NCBI RefSeq assembly: GCF_030547075.1
Contig: NZ_JAUOQH010000003.1
Span: 62,001-126,000, forward strand
Source of the DNA: Alteromonas sp. 1_MG-2023
GTDB lineage: Bacteria > Pseudomonadota > Gammaproteobacteria > Enterobacterales > Alteromonadaceae
DNA length: 64,000 nucleotides
Reading direction: 5' to 3'
Shown here: positions 8,312-18,417 of the stretch, piece after piece
Layout of the letters: each line of letters starts with the position of its first letter
How positions within the stretch are numbered: position 1 is the stretch's first letter
Made by a program: the position numbers and the translations under genes
The notes under the pieces: generated by a model
Told to the model about the DNA's origin: nothing
The model's input: the letters and a program-made list of their open reading frames with translations, nothing else
Databases searched by the model: none

Positions 8312-11123
8312 ACTGACGCGTTTCCCCTTCGCCATCAATGTTAGTTACACAACGGCCACATAATTCTTCGTGCCCTTCGTGGGTACCAACATCTTCGCGA
8401 TGGTGCCAACAGCGAACACATTTGTCGCCGCTTGCTTTATTTACGCTTAACCATAGGCCTTCAACATCGGTAGCCGCAGCATTGTCTGGTGCGCTTTCTA
8501 CTTTTGTCAGGTTCACTGCTGATGTAATCAATACAAAGCGCAATTCATCTTCAAGTGAAGCCAAGGTGTTAAACAAAGACTCTGTAGCATACAAGTCAAT
8601 CTTGGCTTCTAACGAGCCGCCTAGTTGACCGTCTTTACGAGCTTGCTCCATGGCTTGGTTTGCTGCGTCTTTTACGCTTAACACTTTGTGCCATAGTTCA
8701 TCGTTAAATACGTCACTTTGGGTAAAGCTGCTAAAACCTTCGTACCAGGTTTCGGTAAATACAAATTCACTACGCTCGCCAGGTAAGGCTTCCCAAATTT
8801 CTTGCGCCGTAAAGCTCGTGATAGGCGCCATCCAACGAACTAACGCTTCCATAATATGGTAAAGCGCAGTTTGGCAAGAGCGACGTGCATTGCCGTCTGA
8901 TTTCGCCGTGTACTGTCTATCTTTAATCACGTCTAGGTAAAAAGAACCCAGTTCGATTGAACAGAAGTGCATTAGCTTTTGCGTTACTACTAACAAGTCG
9001 TACTTTTCAAACGCTTCAACAAGTTCTTCTTGTAGCGCTTTAGCTCGCGCTACAATCCAGCGATCCAGTGCCACCATCTCTTCTTCTGGCAAAGCATCTT
9101 CTGGCACAAAGCCATTGAGGTTTGACAATAAGAAGCGTGAGGTATTACGTAAACGGCGATACGCATCAGCAGCACGTTTTAGAATTTCATCAGATACCGC
9201 AATTTCACCGCGGTAATCGGTAGAAGCAACCCATAGACGAAGAATGTCTGCGCCAAGCTTATTAGTGACTTCTTGCGGCGCAACAACGTTACCAACCGAC
9301 TTCGACATTTTTCTGCCGTGCGCATCAACGGTAAAGCCGTGGGTTAATACTTCTTTGTACGGCGCATGGCCATGCATAGCAGTAGATGTCATAAGTGATG
9401 ACATAAACCAACCACGGTGTTGATCTGACCCTTCAAGGTACAAATCGGCGCTAGCTGGAATGTCTTCACGTTGATCAACCACAAAGTAATGCGTTACACC
9501 CGAGTCGAACCACACGTCTAGGGTATCGGTTACTTTATCGTAGTTATCTGCTTCGGTGCCTAATAGCGCTGCACCGTCAATATCCCACCAAGCTTGAATG
9601 CCTTTGGTTTCAACTTCCGAAGCCACTTTCTCCATTAGCGCAACCGACTCAGGGTGAAGTTCACCGGTAAGTTTATGCACGTATAATGGAATAGGTACGC
9701 CCCATGTACGTTGGCGAGAAATACACCAATCTGGACGACCTTCTACCATTTTCTGGATGCGGTTTTCGCCCCACTCAGGGATCCACTTAGTTTGTTTAAT
9801 TTGTTCGATTGACTCAGCACGCAAGCCTTTTTTGTCCATGCTGATAAACCACTGCGGCGTAGCACGGAAAATAATAGGCGTTTTATGGCGCCAGCAATGG
9901 GGGTAGCTGTGCTCGTATTTCACGTTAAGCACTAGGTTACCGTGCTCTTTTACCGTTTCAACAATAGTATCATTGGCTTTAAATACGAACTGGCCGGCAA
10001 ACAAAGGCGTATTTTCTAAATACACGCCGTTATTACCTACTGGGTTGTACACTTCAATGTCGTATTGTTTACCTACATTGAAATCGTCAACACCGTGAGC
10101 TGGCGCAGTATGAACGCAACCTGTACCCGATTCAGTGGTAACGTGCTCACCTAAAATAAGCGGTACTTTTAAATCTAAGAACGGATGATTAACCAATAAG
10201 CGCTCTAGGCTCGAACCTACACAGGTCGCCACCTCACGATATTCTTCAATACCGTAACGCGTCATGCAGCTTTCAAGTAAGTCTTGTGCGACTACTAACC
10301 ATTCGCTGGTCGAGGAAATTTCAACAATTGCATAGGTTAATTCTGGGTGTAGGCTAATTGCGCGGTTTGCAGGTAATGTCCACGGGGTTGTTGTCCAGAT
10401 AACCACGCCAGTTTTATGCGCGGTTAAGTCTTCACTACTTACACCAAACGCAGCCGCAATAGCGTCTACATCAGCAACAGGGAATTTCACATCAATAGCA
10501 GGTGAGATTTTATCTTGGTATTCTACTTCTGCTTCTGCCAACGCAGAACCACAGTCTGTACACCAATGAACTGGCTTAAAGCCTTTTTCTAAATGGCCCG
10601 ATTCAACCACTTTTCCTAATGCGCGAATAATGTCGGCTTCTGAGCGAAAATCCATAGTTTTATAAGGATTGTCCCAGGTACCGAACACACCAAGACGCTT
10701 GAAGTCAGCCATTTGACCATCAATTTGACGTTGTGCGTATTCACGACATTTTTGGCGAAACTCAGCAGCCGTCACTTTTTTGCCAGGCTTACCAACTTTC
10801 TTTTCTACCATTAATTCGATAGGCAAGCCGTGACAGTCCCAACCCGGCACATAAGGCGAGTCAAAATCTGACAAGGTTTTAGACTTAACAATAATGTCTT
10901 TAAGAATTTTATTTACTGCGTGACCAATATGAATATCGCCGTTTGCGTACGGAGGGCCATCATGAAGAATGAAAGGCTTCTTACCTTTCTTCGCTTCTCT
11001 AATCTTTGTGTATACCCCTTTCTCTTGCCAGTCTTTCAGCATTTTAGGCTCACGCTGAGCAAGGTTACCGCGCATTGGAAAGGCGGTTTCAGGTAGGTTT
11101 AATGTGGCTTTATAATCACTCAT
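8304..11123 (-). CDS. ileS: isoleucine--tRNA ligase
   Basis: A 939-residue class Ia aminoacyl-tRNA synthetase of bacterial IleRS length. The HIGH signature appears as [11 protein letters not shown] near residue 65, KMSKS as [12 protein letters not shown] near residue 605, and the CP1 editing domain contains [12 protein letters not shown]. The C-terminus ends in a four-cysteine zinc finger (CVRCWHH ... CGRC), a feature of the eubacterial IleS1 type. It heads the ileS-lspA-fkpB-ispH operon. No clear Shine-Dalgarno is seen before the ATG, and I see no T-box, as expected for a proteobacterium. Confidence 0.98.
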   Translation of the reverse strand: MSDYKATLNLPETAFPMRGNLAQREPKMLKDWQEKGVYTKIREAKKGKKPFILHDGPPYANGDIHIGHAVNKILKDIIVKSKTLSDFDSPYVPGWDCHGLPIELMVEKKVGKPGKKVTAAEFRQKCREYAQRQIDGQMADFKRLGVFGTWDNPYKTMDFRSEADIIRALGKVVESGHLEKGFKPVHWCTDCGSALAEAEVEYQDKISPAIDVKFPVADVDAIAAAFGVSSEDLTAHKTGVVIWTTTPWTLPANRAISLHPELTYAIVEISSTSEWLVVAQDLLESCMTRYGIEEYREVATCVGSSLERLLVNHPFLDLKVPLILGEHVTTESGTGCVHTAPAHGVDDFNVGKQYDIEVYNPVGNNGVYLENTPLFAGQFVFKANDTIVETVKEHGNLVLNVKYEHSYPHCWRHKTPIIFRATPQWFISMDKKGLRAESIEQIKQTKWIPEWGENRIQKMVEGRPDWCISRQRTWGVPIPLYVHKLTGELHPESVALMEKVASEVETKGIQAWWDIDGAALLGTEADNYDKVTDTLDVWFDSGVTHYFVVDQREDIPASADLYLEGSDQHRGWFMSSLMTSTAMHGHAPYKEVLTHGFTVDAHGRKMSKSVGNVVAPQEVTNKLGADILRLWVASTDYRGEIAVSDEILKRAADAYRRLRNTSRFLLSNLNGFVPEDALPEEEMVALDRWIVARAKALQEELVEAFEKYDLLVVTQKLMHFCSIELGSFYLDVIKDRQYTAKSDGNARRSCQTALYHIMEALVRWMAPITSFTAQEIWEALPGERSEFVFTETWYEGFSSFTQSDVFNDELWHKVLSVKDAANQAMEQARKDGQLGGSLEAKIDLYATESLFNTLASLEDELRFVLITSAVNLTKVESAPDNAAATDVEGLWLSVNKASGDKCVRCWHHREDVGTHEGHEELCGRCVTNIDGEGETRQYA

Positions 11124-11232
11124 ATAATTGTATTATCCGGTTACCTTTAATAATACCCAACGCCTCGTTAGACGCTGTATAGGCTTGCATTGGTCGACGC
11201 TATGATAAGCGTGGTGACTTTATCACGTTTCA

Positions 11233-12153
11233 CTATTCTAATAATAGGCGCGCCTTAGCGGCATCGGCCTGAATTTGTGCTTTTAGTATCTCAAACGAGT
11301 CAAATTTCTGTTCATCTCGTATTTTTGCAACAGGAAACACGGTCATTGGTTTTCCGTACAGGTCGGCTGACATATCGAAGATATGTACTTCTAACTGGTT
11401 TCGCACACCGTTTAGTGTGGGGCGAGTACCAATATTCCCTACGCCGTTGAATTTATTTCCATCTACTTCAACGTGAACTGCAAACACACCGTGAATAGGC
11501 GCTCTACAACGTTTCAGCATGACATTCGCGGTGGGAAACCCTATGGTCCGCCCTTTCTTTTCACCGTGGACCACTCGGCCATACACAGCAAAAGGCCTAC
11601 CTAACATTTCTTCGGCAAGCGTAAAATCAGAATCCGCCAAGGCTTCGCGTACTGCGGTAGAGCTAATGCGATGTGCATGCATCATAAAGCTTTGCGTGCT
11701 GACCACTTCAAAGCCGTACTTTTGCCCAGCGGCTTGCAGCATGGCAAAGTCGCCTTTACGACCTTGACCAAAGCGAAAATCATCGCCTACCACAAGAAAT
11801 TTAACGCCTAATTTATCCACCAGCAAATCATGCACAAAGGTATCGGCACTTTGACTGGCAAAGGCTTTATTAAATCGCACTGCCAATAAACGATCGACGC
11901 CCTGCTGTTTCAGCAATTCGTACTTTTCGCGCAATGGACTAATGCGTGCAGGCGCAGTGTCGGGCGTAAAGACTTCCTCGGGTTGAGGTTCGAACACCAT
12001 CACTGTAGCCGGCAACCCAAGTGCTTTGGCTTTTTGAAGTACATTGCCCAGTACAGCCTGATGACCCAAGTGCACGCCATCGAACTTCCCTATGGTAAGT
12101 ACACACCCGCTGTGCTGCGGTTTTACGTTATTAAGCCCGCGGATAAATTCCAC
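11233..12153 (-). CDS. ribF: bifunctional riboflavin kinase / FAD synthetase RibF
   Basis: A 306-residue two-domain enzyme that makes FMN and FAD. The N-terminal nucleotidyltransferase domain has GKFDGVHLGHQAVL (the HxGH type) and a SSTAVREAL motif near residue 165. The C-terminal riboflavin kinase domain has GRTIGFPTANV and GVGNIGTRPT. It starts with GTG at 12153. It lies between murJ and ileS in the usual gammaproteobacterial order murJ-ribF-ileS-lspA. The 109-nt gap to ileS leaves room for a promoter, but I see no FMN riboswitch there. Confidence 0.96.
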   Translation of the reverse strand: MEFIRGLNNVKPQHSGCVLTIGKFDGVHLGHQAVLGNVLQKAKALGLPATVMVFEPQPEEVFTPDTAPARISPLREKYELLKQQGVDRLLAVRFNKAFASQSADTFVHDLLVDKLGVKFLVVGDDFRFGQGRKGDFAMLQAAGQKYGFEVVSTQSFMMHAHRISSTAVREALADSDFTLAEEMLGRPFAVYGRVVHGEKKGRTIGFPTANVMLKRCRAPIHGVFAVHVEVDGNKFNGVGNIGTRPTLNGVRNQLEVHIFDMSADLYGKPMTVFPVAKIRDEQKFDSFEILKAQIQADAAKARLLLE

Positions 12154-12229
12154 AATTAGCCACTGCCTTTAGTTACTACTGAAAATTCAAAGCTCGCGAT
12201 TATAAACGACCCAGCACGGAATACCAATA

Positions 12230-13786
12230 TTACCCGCCTCCACTTTTGAAATGACGACGCCTTGTACCTAATAAAATCATGCATGAAAAGAAGGCGCCTG
12301 CAGATAATGCGATAGTTATAGCAACATCCATCACTTGTACTATCCATTCAAGGTCGAAAAAAGCCACGCCCTTATCTCGATAAAAAATAACCGCCCCCAT
12401 TACCGCACTTGCTATCAGTACGCGAAGAATAAACATTACTGACGTACGACTTAGCACAAAAACACCTTGCTTGTGCAGCGTAATGTAAAGCAGCGCCGCG
12501 TTCATTGTAGCTGACATGCTAGTAGCAATAGCGAGCCCAACGTAGCCAAAAGGTATGGCTAATAAATTAAACACCATGTTTGCCACCATGCACCAAATTC
12601 CAAATCTTACGGGGGTTTTAGTGTCTTGCCGTGAGTAAAACCCTGGAGCAAGGACTTTTACTAACATGAAACTAAGTAAACCAAATGAATAAGCCGTTAA
12701 CGAGTAAGACGCCATGGTGGCGGTTTCGGCCGTAAATGCTCCGCGCTGAAATATCACGGTTAAAATTGGCCGCGCCATGGTAGCCAGTCCTACGGCAGCT
12801 GGAATCCCCAGTAAGCACACCATGCGAAATGCCCAATCTATATTTGCAGAAAAGGCTTTGGGGTCTTTACTCACATGATTACGCGACAGCGCAGGCAATA
12901 TTACGGTGGCGATGGCGATACCAAACAGGCCTAACGGAAATTCCAGCAAGCGGTCAGAATAATAGAGCCAGCTAATAGAGCCCGTCATAAGGAAGCTGGC
13001 AATGAAGGTATCGAATAATAAGTTGATTTGCCCCACCGACACCCCAAATAAAGCCGGGATCATTAAGGTACGCACTTTTACAACGTTTTCGTCTCGCCAG
13101 CCCCATTTGGGCTTAACTAATAAACCCGCCCGAAACAGAAACGGTATTTGAAAAGCAAGTTGTACTATGCCGCCTATAAAGACGCCCCACGCTAATGCAA
13201 AGGCAGGCTGTTCCATATCAGGGGCTAAAAATACTGCACAGGCAATAATACATACGTTGAGAAGCACGGGTGTAAACGCCGCTACTGCAAACTTATTCAG
13301 GGTATTTAATATCGCCCCAGCCAACCCAGTTAATGATACAAAGGCAAGATACGGAAAGGTAATTTTTAACATGGTAGAGGCGAGTAAAAATTTATCGCCC
13401 GCTTCATCGCCCTGCACCCATGCAATGAACCAGCCTGTGCCAAATAATGCGGCTAAAACGGGGGATGCTATTACACCAATAAGAGAAACGATAAATACTA
13501 TGGCCCCAAGTGTGCCGGATATTTTAGCAACAAACGCTTTAAGTTCTGCTTTCTCGTGATTTTGGTGTACTTCGGTTAATACCGGAATAAATGCTTGCGC
13601 GAATGCACCTTCGGCAAATAAGCGGCGCAGGAAGTTAGGAATTTTATTTGCAAAGAAAAACACGTCGGCGGCGGCGCCATCGCCCATTAGCCTTGCGACT
13701 ACCACATCTCGCACTAGCCCTAACACGCGGGATATCAATGTCATTACACTGACAATAAGGCCTGATTTTAATAACTTCCGTGACAC
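12230..13786 (-). CDS. murJ: lipid II flippase MurJ
   Basis: MATE/MVF-family flippase with about 14 hydrophobic segments, which moves lipid II across the inner membrane for peptidoglycan synthesis. Family motifs are SRVLGLVRDVVVARLMG, PNFLRRLFAEGAFAQAFIPVL (containing the essential Arg) and FYSRQDTKTPVRFG. The frame extends to 13888. I choose the GTG at 13786 (518 residues; GGAA about 9 nt upstream), which places the first helix right after MSRKLLKSG as in other MurJ proteins. An ATG at 13831 with AGGG 7 nt upstream is a real alternative (533 residues). It is divergent from rpsT, as in many gammaproteobacteria. Confidence 0.92.
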   Translation of the reverse strand: MSRKLLKSGLIVSVMTLISRVLGLVRDVVVARLMGDGAAADVFFFANKIPNFLRRLFAEGAFAQAFIPVLTEVHQNHEKAELKAFVAKISGTLGAIVFIVSLIGVIASPVLAALFGTGWFIAWVQGDEAGDKFLLASTMLKITFPYLAFVSLTGLAGAILNTLNKFAVAAFTPVLLNVCIIACAVFLAPDMEQPAFALAWGVFIGGIVQLAFQIPFLFRAGLLVKPKWGWRDENVVKVRTLMIPALFGVSVGQINLLFDTFIASFLMTGSISWLYYSDRLLEFPLGLFGIAIATVILPALSRNHVSKDPKAFSANIDWAFRMVCLLGIPAAVGLATMARPILTVIFQRGAFTAETATMASYSLTAYSFGLLSFMLVKVLAPGFYSRQDTKTPVRFGIWCMVANMVFNLLAIPFGYVGLAIATSMSATMNAALLYITLHKQGVFVLSRTSVMFILRVLIASAVMGAVIFYRDKGVAFFDLEWIVQVMDVAITIALSAGAFFSCMILLGTRRRHFKSGGG

Positions 13787-13898
13787 TAAGACTATTCCAA
13801 TAAACGCATTTCGTTCAGTTAAGCGCTCAATCATAACTAAACCCTGTAAAGGGCGAAACGTATTATTCAAAATATAAGTGCATCTCATGAAATTTTTT

Positions 13899-13907
13899 TG
13901 TTATAAT
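13899..13907 (+). promoter_or_regulatory. predicted extended -10 promoter of rpsT
   Basis: TGTTATAAT is a perfect TATAAT hexamer with a TGn extension. No good -35 is visible at 16-18 nt upstream. A GC-rich stretch (CCGCGCCCG) follows, the discriminator type seen at ppGpp-sensitive ribosomal promoters. The predicted leader to the rpsT start is about 235 nt. Confidence 0.6.
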
Positions 13908-14038
13908 CCGCGCCCGTTGTGGGTATGGTTTCGTGCTGTGCATCGCTTTTTTGTTCTGTACTTTCTGTTAAGCGCTTTATTAGCTCTTTTACTAAGAACA
14001 GGGCGAAAAACCAAAACATTCGATCAACGCCTTAATTA

Positions 14039-14061
14039 AAGTAGAAATTAACTTTCTACTT
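14039..14061 (+). other. hairpin in the rpsT mRNA leader
   Basis: A 9-bp perfect inverted repeat (arms 14039-14047 and 14053-14061, loop TTAAC) about 90 nt before the rpsT start codon. It is AU-rich and not followed by a T tract, so it is not an obvious terminator. S20 synthesis in E. coli is translationally autoregulated, and this could be part of such a leader (inference). Confidence 0.45.
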
Positions 14062-14148
14062 ATTGGGTTAAAACGTTTGACTTTTGGCTGGATGATAGGC
14101 AAAATCCGCACCCTCGTTTTTGACATGAATTTATTTGGGAGTTACACC

Positions 14149-14412
14149 TTGGCTAACATCAAGTCTGCTAAGAAACGTGCAATCCAAGCCGAAAAGCGTC
14201 GCCAGCATAACGCTAGCCGTCGCTCCATGACTCGTACAAGCTTGAAGAAAGTAGTAGCTGCTATCGCTAGTGGTGATAAAGAAGGTGCACAAACTGCATT
14301 TGCTGCTGCAACTCCGATTCTTGACAGAATGGCTACTAAAGGTTTGATTCACAAGAATAAAGCTGCTCGTCACAAGAGCCGCCTAGCTGCACAAATTAAA
14401 GCTTTAGCTTAA
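14149..14412 (+). CDS. rpsT: 30S ribosomal protein S20
   Basis: An 87-residue S20. The correct start is the TTG at 14149 (GGGAG 7 nt upstream), giving [21 protein letters not shown]. Upstream in-frame ATGs at 14077 and later would add a non-homologous tail. E. coli rpsT also begins with UUG, and the weak codon is part of its autoregulation, so the rare start here looks conserved. The protein is Lys/Arg/Ala-rich and helical, binds 16S rRNA, and contains the typical [15 protein letters not shown] segment. A strong terminator follows after 14 nt; the gene is monocistronic. Confidence 0.97.
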   Translation: MANIKSAKKRAIQAEKRRQHNASRRSMTRTSLKKVVAAIASGDKEGAQTAFAAATPILDRMATKGLIHKNKAARHKSRLAAQIKALA

Positions 14413-14426
14413 ATTTCACGGTTAGT

Positions 14427-14453
14427 AAAAAAGCGCCTATTGGCGCTTTTTTT
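14427..14453 (+). terminator. intrinsic terminator of rpsT
   Basis: GC-rich stem (AGCGCC / GGCGCT, extended by A-T pairs) followed by a seven-T run, 14 nt after the rpsT stop. Confidence 0.9.
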
Positions 14454-14543
14454 GTGTCTTTTTTTTGATATCTATTTTGAGCCTCTTCTATTTGTATCTT
14501 CTGTTCGACGCTTTTATCAGAGGCTTTTATCAGAACTTTGGCA

Positions 14544-15296
14544 CTAACTCATTTTGCGAATGGTGCTAGAAGGCGCTATACGAAGTACCCAATGCAATAA
14601 TGCCCACGGCCAACTTGGCACATAAGACACTGCCTTTTCCTTATTAATCGCTTTTACCAACGCTTTACAGCCGGTTTCGGTATCGACAATAAACGGTACT
14701 TTCTCTACGGTTTCATTAATTTCGGTACGAATAAACCCTGGATGAACACAGCTCACCTTAATTGGCGTATTCATCACATCCAAGCGAATACCCTCTGTCA
14801 TAGAGGTCAGCCCTGCTTTAGTGGCCGCATACACTGTCATGGCTCGTCTAAAGCCTCTTACCGCACTAATTGATGAAATTGTCACTAGGTGACCTGCATT
14901 TTGCGCCCTGAAGATAGTCATGGCCGCTTCGGCTTGCGCTAGTGCTGCCACAAAATTAGTCTCTGCGGTTTGCTTATTCGCATTAAAAAACCCCGTGCCA
15001 ATAGAAGCACCTTTACCCATTCCCGCGTTAATGATAACTCTATCGAGTTGCCCCATCTCTTGTTTGAACGCGTCAAACACTTCAAAAACCGCGTTATGGT
15101 CGTTCACGTCAAGCGACTTAATTAGTACCTTGATGCTAGGGTTTACTGCTAGTAGCTCACTTCTAAGTTCCTCTAAGCGGTCTAAACGCCTTGCGCACAA
15201 TGCTAAGTTGCTACCTTGTTTTGCGAACTCCATCGCCATTCCTTTACCAAGGCCTGAGCTTGCGCCCGTGATCAGAATATTTTGTCTTGTTGTCAT
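14544..15296 (-). CDS. short-chain dehydrogenase/reductase
   Basis: A 250-residue classical SDR. The Rossmann glycine motif TGASSGLGKG is at residues 10-19, and LCARRLDRL suggests NADP(H) preference by its Arg residues. The NAG motif appears as INAGMG. The catalytic set is Ser in ISSISAVRG and Y-x3-K in VYAATKAG. The substrate is not determinable from sequence. It is the last gene of a four-gene operon (BASS transporter, SDR, APH kinase, SDR) and overlaps the kinase gene by 4 nt, so its role is probably linked to the other three. Confidence 0.85.
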   Translation of the reverse strand: MTTRQNILITGASSGLGKGMAMEFAKQGSNLALCARRLDRLEELRSELLAVNPSIKVLIKSLDVNDHNAVFEVFDAFKQEMGQLDRVIINAGMGKGASIGTGFFNANKQTAETNFVAALAQAEAAMTIFRAQNAGHLVTISSISAVRGFRRAMTVYAATKAGLTSMTEGIRLDVMNTPIKVSCVHPGFIRTEINETVEKVPFIVDTETGCKALVKAINKEKAVSYVPSWPWALLHWVLRIAPSSTIRKMS

Positions 15297-16369
15297 TTTC
15301 TTTTTCCTGATTTACGAATGGCTTTTTTACAACGCCAGATTAAATAATGAATGAATATCCAAAAGTTTTTAAACGCTGGGTTATTGGTTTGTCCATGGTG
15401 ATAGCGATAGTAGATTTGCTGTGCAATACCCGCTAAACGAAACAAGCCATACACTTCATAGAAAGTGAAATCATCAACGTAAATATCCATTTGCTTGCAG
15501 TAATACGCCACCACTTCATCGCGGGTCATCATGCCTTTTAGATGAGTGGGCTGCCTACGTGTAGATTGAGCGAGAAAATCATCGTCTGCATTAACCCAAT
15601 AGGCCAACGTATTGCCCAAGTCCATCAGGGGATCGCCAAGTGTGGCCAATTCCCAATCGAGCACACCTAAAATTTTGGTGTAGTCGTTTGGATCTAACAC
15701 CACATTGTCGAATCTAAAATCGTTGTGAGTAATGCAAATACGCTCTTCGCTTGGCATATTCGCCTCAAGCCAGCGCATAACGCTTTTGCCCGAAGGGACA
15801 TTCCAGGTTTTTGCTTTGGTGTAGCGCTCACTCCAGCCTGTAATTTGGCGCTCTATATAACCGCTACCTTTGCCAATGGTGTCTAAACCTGCCGCCTTAT
15901 AATCAACTTTGTGCAGCTCTATTAAGCTATCAAGTACATTTTTGCATAGTTGATGTGTCTGTTCTGGAGAGGTCTTTAAATCGCGAGGAAGGTTCTTACG
16001 GGGAATAACGCCAGTCAGCTTTTCCATGATATAGAATTCTGTGCCAATCACGGCTTCATCATCGCAATACGCGAGCATGTCAGGCACATAACTATAAACC
16101 GGTTTCAGCGCGCCTTGAAGCCGATATTCACGCCCCATATCATGAGCACCTTTCGCTTTAGTGCCCGCGGGTGCACGGCGTAATATTAACGACGTATTGT
16201 CGTATTCAAGACAGTAGGTCCAGTTAGATGCACCGCCTGAATATTGTGTCACTTTAGGTGTGCCGATAAGGTTTTGAATATGATTTTTCAGCCACCCATC
16301 GACGACATTAACGTCTAGTTCTTCGCCTTCTCTTACTGATACTGCTTTATCTAATACTGTATTCGTCAT
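15293..16369 (-). CDS. APH-family phosphotransferase (ACAD10/11-like)
   Basis: A 358-residue aminoglycoside-phosphotransferase-fold kinase. SGGASNWTYCLEY forms the nucleotide loop, LILRRAP carries the ATP-binding Arg/Lys position, HNDFRFDNVVLD is the catalytic (Brenner-type) loop and GVLDWELATLGDP the metal-binding DxD-like segment. This subfamily is usually found next to acyl-CoA dehydrogenases or SDRs and resembles the kinase domain of human ACAD10/11, which phosphorylates 4-hydroxy acyl-CoAs. A drug-resistance role is unlikely. It overlaps the downstream SDR by 4 nt and starts 3 nt after the upstream SDR. The precise substrate is unknown. Confidence 0.82.
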   Translation of the reverse strand: MTNTVLDKAVSVREGEELDVNVVDGWLKNHIQNLIGTPKVTQYSGGASNWTYCLEYDNTSLILRRAPAGTKAKGAHDMGREYRLQGALKPVYSYVPDMLAYCDDEAVIGTEFYIMEKLTGVIPRKNLPRDLKTSPEQTHQLCKNVLDSLIELHKVDYKAAGLDTIGKGSGYIERQITGWSERYTKAKTWNVPSGKSVMRWLEANMPSEERICITHNDFRFDNVVLDPNDYTKILGVLDWELATLGDPLMDLGNTLAYWVNADDDFLAQSTRRQPTHLKGMMTRDEVVAYYCKQMDIYVDDFTFYEVYGLFRLAGIAQQIYYRYHHGQTNNPAFKNFWIFIHYLIWRCKKAIRKSGKRK

Positions 16370-16372
16370 GGG

Positions 16373-17242
16373 TTACCGTCTTTCCATTGCACGTTTCATC
16401 GCTTTGGTTTGCTTTAGCATGTTATTAATATAGGTTTGGGTGGGTAGTAGTTTTTTCATCAAAAATGCCCGCTTACCTAGTTTGTGGGTAAGGATTAGAA
16501 ACCGCTTTTGGGTAACCTGATCACAAATACTTTGCGCCACCTCTTCTTTGGTCATATCTGCTTTTTTAAAAAACCGCGCCATCATTTTATGCATGGCGGG
16601 GTTATCGCTTCGCATCGACTCTTCAAGGTTAGTTTTAAAAAAACTAGGGCACACCACACTCACATCGATATTATCGGGGGCAAGCTCTAGCTTCATGGTT
16701 TCAGACAGTGAGACTACCGCCGCCTTCACTGCGTTATAACTGTTCATGTAGGGAATAGGGGTTAGCCCTGCTTGCGACGCTATATTCACAAAATAGCCCG
16801 CCCCCTGCGCTTTAAATAACGGCAATATAGCCTTGCTGACACGCACCATGCCTAGCAGGTTAATATCGAAAATCCATTTCCACTGGGCAATACTTTCATC
16901 ACTTAAACTACCGCCAGACGCGACACCTGCGTTGTTGAACACGACATCAACACCGCCCCATCGTGCTTCTATAGCGCTAACCAAATTGGCGACATCATCA
17001 TCTTGGGTAATGTCACAGGGTTGATAGAAAGCCTCTGTACCCTTTTCTGTTAGTAGGGCAAGCGTTTCAAGCCCTCGCTCCTCATGGATGTCAGCGATAC
17101 AAATTTTCAATTGTTCGCCGCTTTTACTGTGCTCGTTACTTAACGCAAGTGCTATGGCTTGACCTAGTCCCGTGGCGCCACCGGTAATAAGAATGCGTTT
17201 TTCTTTATCGTTTGTTTTTTTATGACTTGTTTTAGAACTCAT
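16373..17242 (-). CDS. short-chain dehydrogenase/reductase (second SDR)
   Basis: A 289-residue classical SDR. The glycine motif is TGGATGLGQA, VVFNNAGVASGG carries NNAG, and Ser (NIASQAGL) with YNAVKAA form the catalytic Ser-Tyr-Lys set. The C-terminus is basic and extended (MLKQTKAMKRAMERR), longer than the minimal SDR. About 29 nt follow the transporter gene and 3 nt precede the kinase gene. It is not a recent duplicate of the other SDR (different length and motifs). Its role is probably oxidation or reduction of a hydroxyl/keto group on the imported substrate (inference from context). Confidence 0.83.
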   Translation of the reverse strand: MSSKTSHKKTNDKEKRILITGGATGLGQAIALALSNEHSKSGEQLKICIADIHEERGLETLALLTEKGTEAFYQPCDITQDDDVANLVSAIEARWGGVDVVFNNAGVASGGSLSDESIAQWKWIFDINLLGMVRVSKAILPLFKAQGAGYFVNIASQAGLTPIPYMNSYNAVKAAVVSLSETMKLELAPDNIDVSVVCPSFFKTNLEESMRSDNPAMHKMMARFFKKADMTKEEVAQSICDQVTQKRFLILTHKLGKRAFLMKKLLPTQTYINNMLKQTKAMKRAMERR

Positions 17243-17271
17243 GTGTTTTGCTCTTATTGTTAGCGCTAAGC

Positions 17272-18189
17272 TTAGGCTTTTTGAGTATCAAGTGGTTTGT
17301 CCTTACCTTCATCGTCATCAGCGCTTTTAGTGGCATTTTTCAGGCGCTTCGACCATACCGCTAAAAGCCCAGGGCCCGCATACATGGTTAACCCGTAAAC
17401 CCCAGCCGCCACGGCAAATTCAGGAGAGTTTAAGAAGGTAATACAAATTAACATGGCCAGCGCTGCGTTTTGCACACCCACTTCAATGGCCATTGTAATG
17501 CCATCAATATTCGACAACTTAAAGGCAAAAGCTAAAATAAGGCCCAATACCACTGCTGAAATATTCAGGGCCAAACACACTAGCAAGGCCTCCTCTAAAG
17601 ACGCCATTAAATTCGCCCGCTCACTAATTAATATGCCGATGATCATGGCAATCATGAACCACAATGAAAACGTTCTAAAAAAGCCCTCTACCTTAATAGA
17701 AAAGGTGGGTTTGAAGTGTCGTATTGCCATACCAATGATGACAGGCACGATAGACACACACACCAAGCCGACAACGGTAGTAACAATGGAAAATGAAGGT
17801 GCGTTCTCTCCAGCGAAATAGTCCATGGAATAGTGGATTATAAAAGGCGTTGAGAATACGCAAATGAACGTAGATAGTGCTGTTAAGCTCACAGATAACG
17901 CAAGGTTTGCTCGCCCAATATGACTTATTAAGTTACTCATCGTGCCACCAGGACACGCTGATAAAATCATAATACCTATGGCCATTGCAGGATGAAGAGA
18001 AAATGCCATGCACAAGCCAAACGCTAATAAGGGTAGCAATACGGTTTGCCCCCCCAGCCCCACTACGATGGCTTTAGGCGCTTTAAGCAGACGGGTGAAA
18101 TCGGCTACCGTTAACGTAAGACCCATACCAAACATCACGAAAGCCAAAGCCAGTGGGAGAAGTATTTCGGTAAAAATCGAGGCCTGCAT
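17272..18189 (-). CDS. bile acid:sodium symporter (BASS/SBF) family transporter
   Basis: A 305-residue integral membrane protein with about ten hydrophobic segments. Family signatures include GMGLTLTVADFTRLLKAPKA near the N-terminus, SACPGGTMSNLISHIGRANLALSVSLTALST (the unwound helix with sodium ligands) and EVGVQNAALAM. BASS proteins import organic acids with sodium. Members carry substrates from bile acids to pyruvate and pantothenate, so the substrate here is open. It is the first gene of its operon and divergent from a LysR regulator with 228 nt between, suggesting substrate-responsive control. The C-terminal tail is acidic and disordered. Confidence 0.88.
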   Translation of the reverse strand: MQASIFTEILLPLALAFVMFGMGLTLTVADFTRLLKAPKAIVVGLGGQTVLLPLLAFGLCMAFSLHPAMAIGIMILSACPGGTMSNLISHIGRANLALSVSLTALSTFICVFSTPFIIHYSMDYFAGENAPSFSIVTTVVGLVCVSIVPVIIGMAIRHFKPTFSIKVEGFFRTFSLWFMIAMIIGILISERANLMASLEEALLVCLALNISAVVLGLILAFAFKLSNIDGITMAIEVGVQNAALAMLICITFLNSPEFAVAAGVYGLTMYAGPGLLAVWSKRLKNATKSADDDEGKDKPLDTQKA

Positions 18190-18417
18190 ATATGCCCTTT
18201 GTTATTGTTAGTTGAAATGGTCAAACTTATGAACTTCAAATGCGCGAAACGCCGTCCTAGCCGCTATTTCTTATACGCTTGAATTTTTATCGTATCGCTC
18301 GATGTAAAGATTAACGTTTAAAACTCACTATTATATCCTTTCATTAACATCCTACCCAGTGTAACCTCATTAAAAATTAATAAAAGTGATAGTTCTTTAT
18401 GGAGTTTCATAAATACA

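Noticed and set aside
12156..12347. 63-codon ORF between ribF and murJ
   Set aside because: Overlaps the murJ 3' end in a different frame, with no start signals.
14077..14148. N-terminal extension of S20 from an upstream ATG
   Set aside because: The 24 extra residues have no match to S20, and the TTG at 14149 has the better ribosome site.
15293..16369. Aminoglycoside resistance gene
   Set aside because: The APH fold here is of the acyl-CoA-metabolism-associated subfamily and lies in a metabolic operon.
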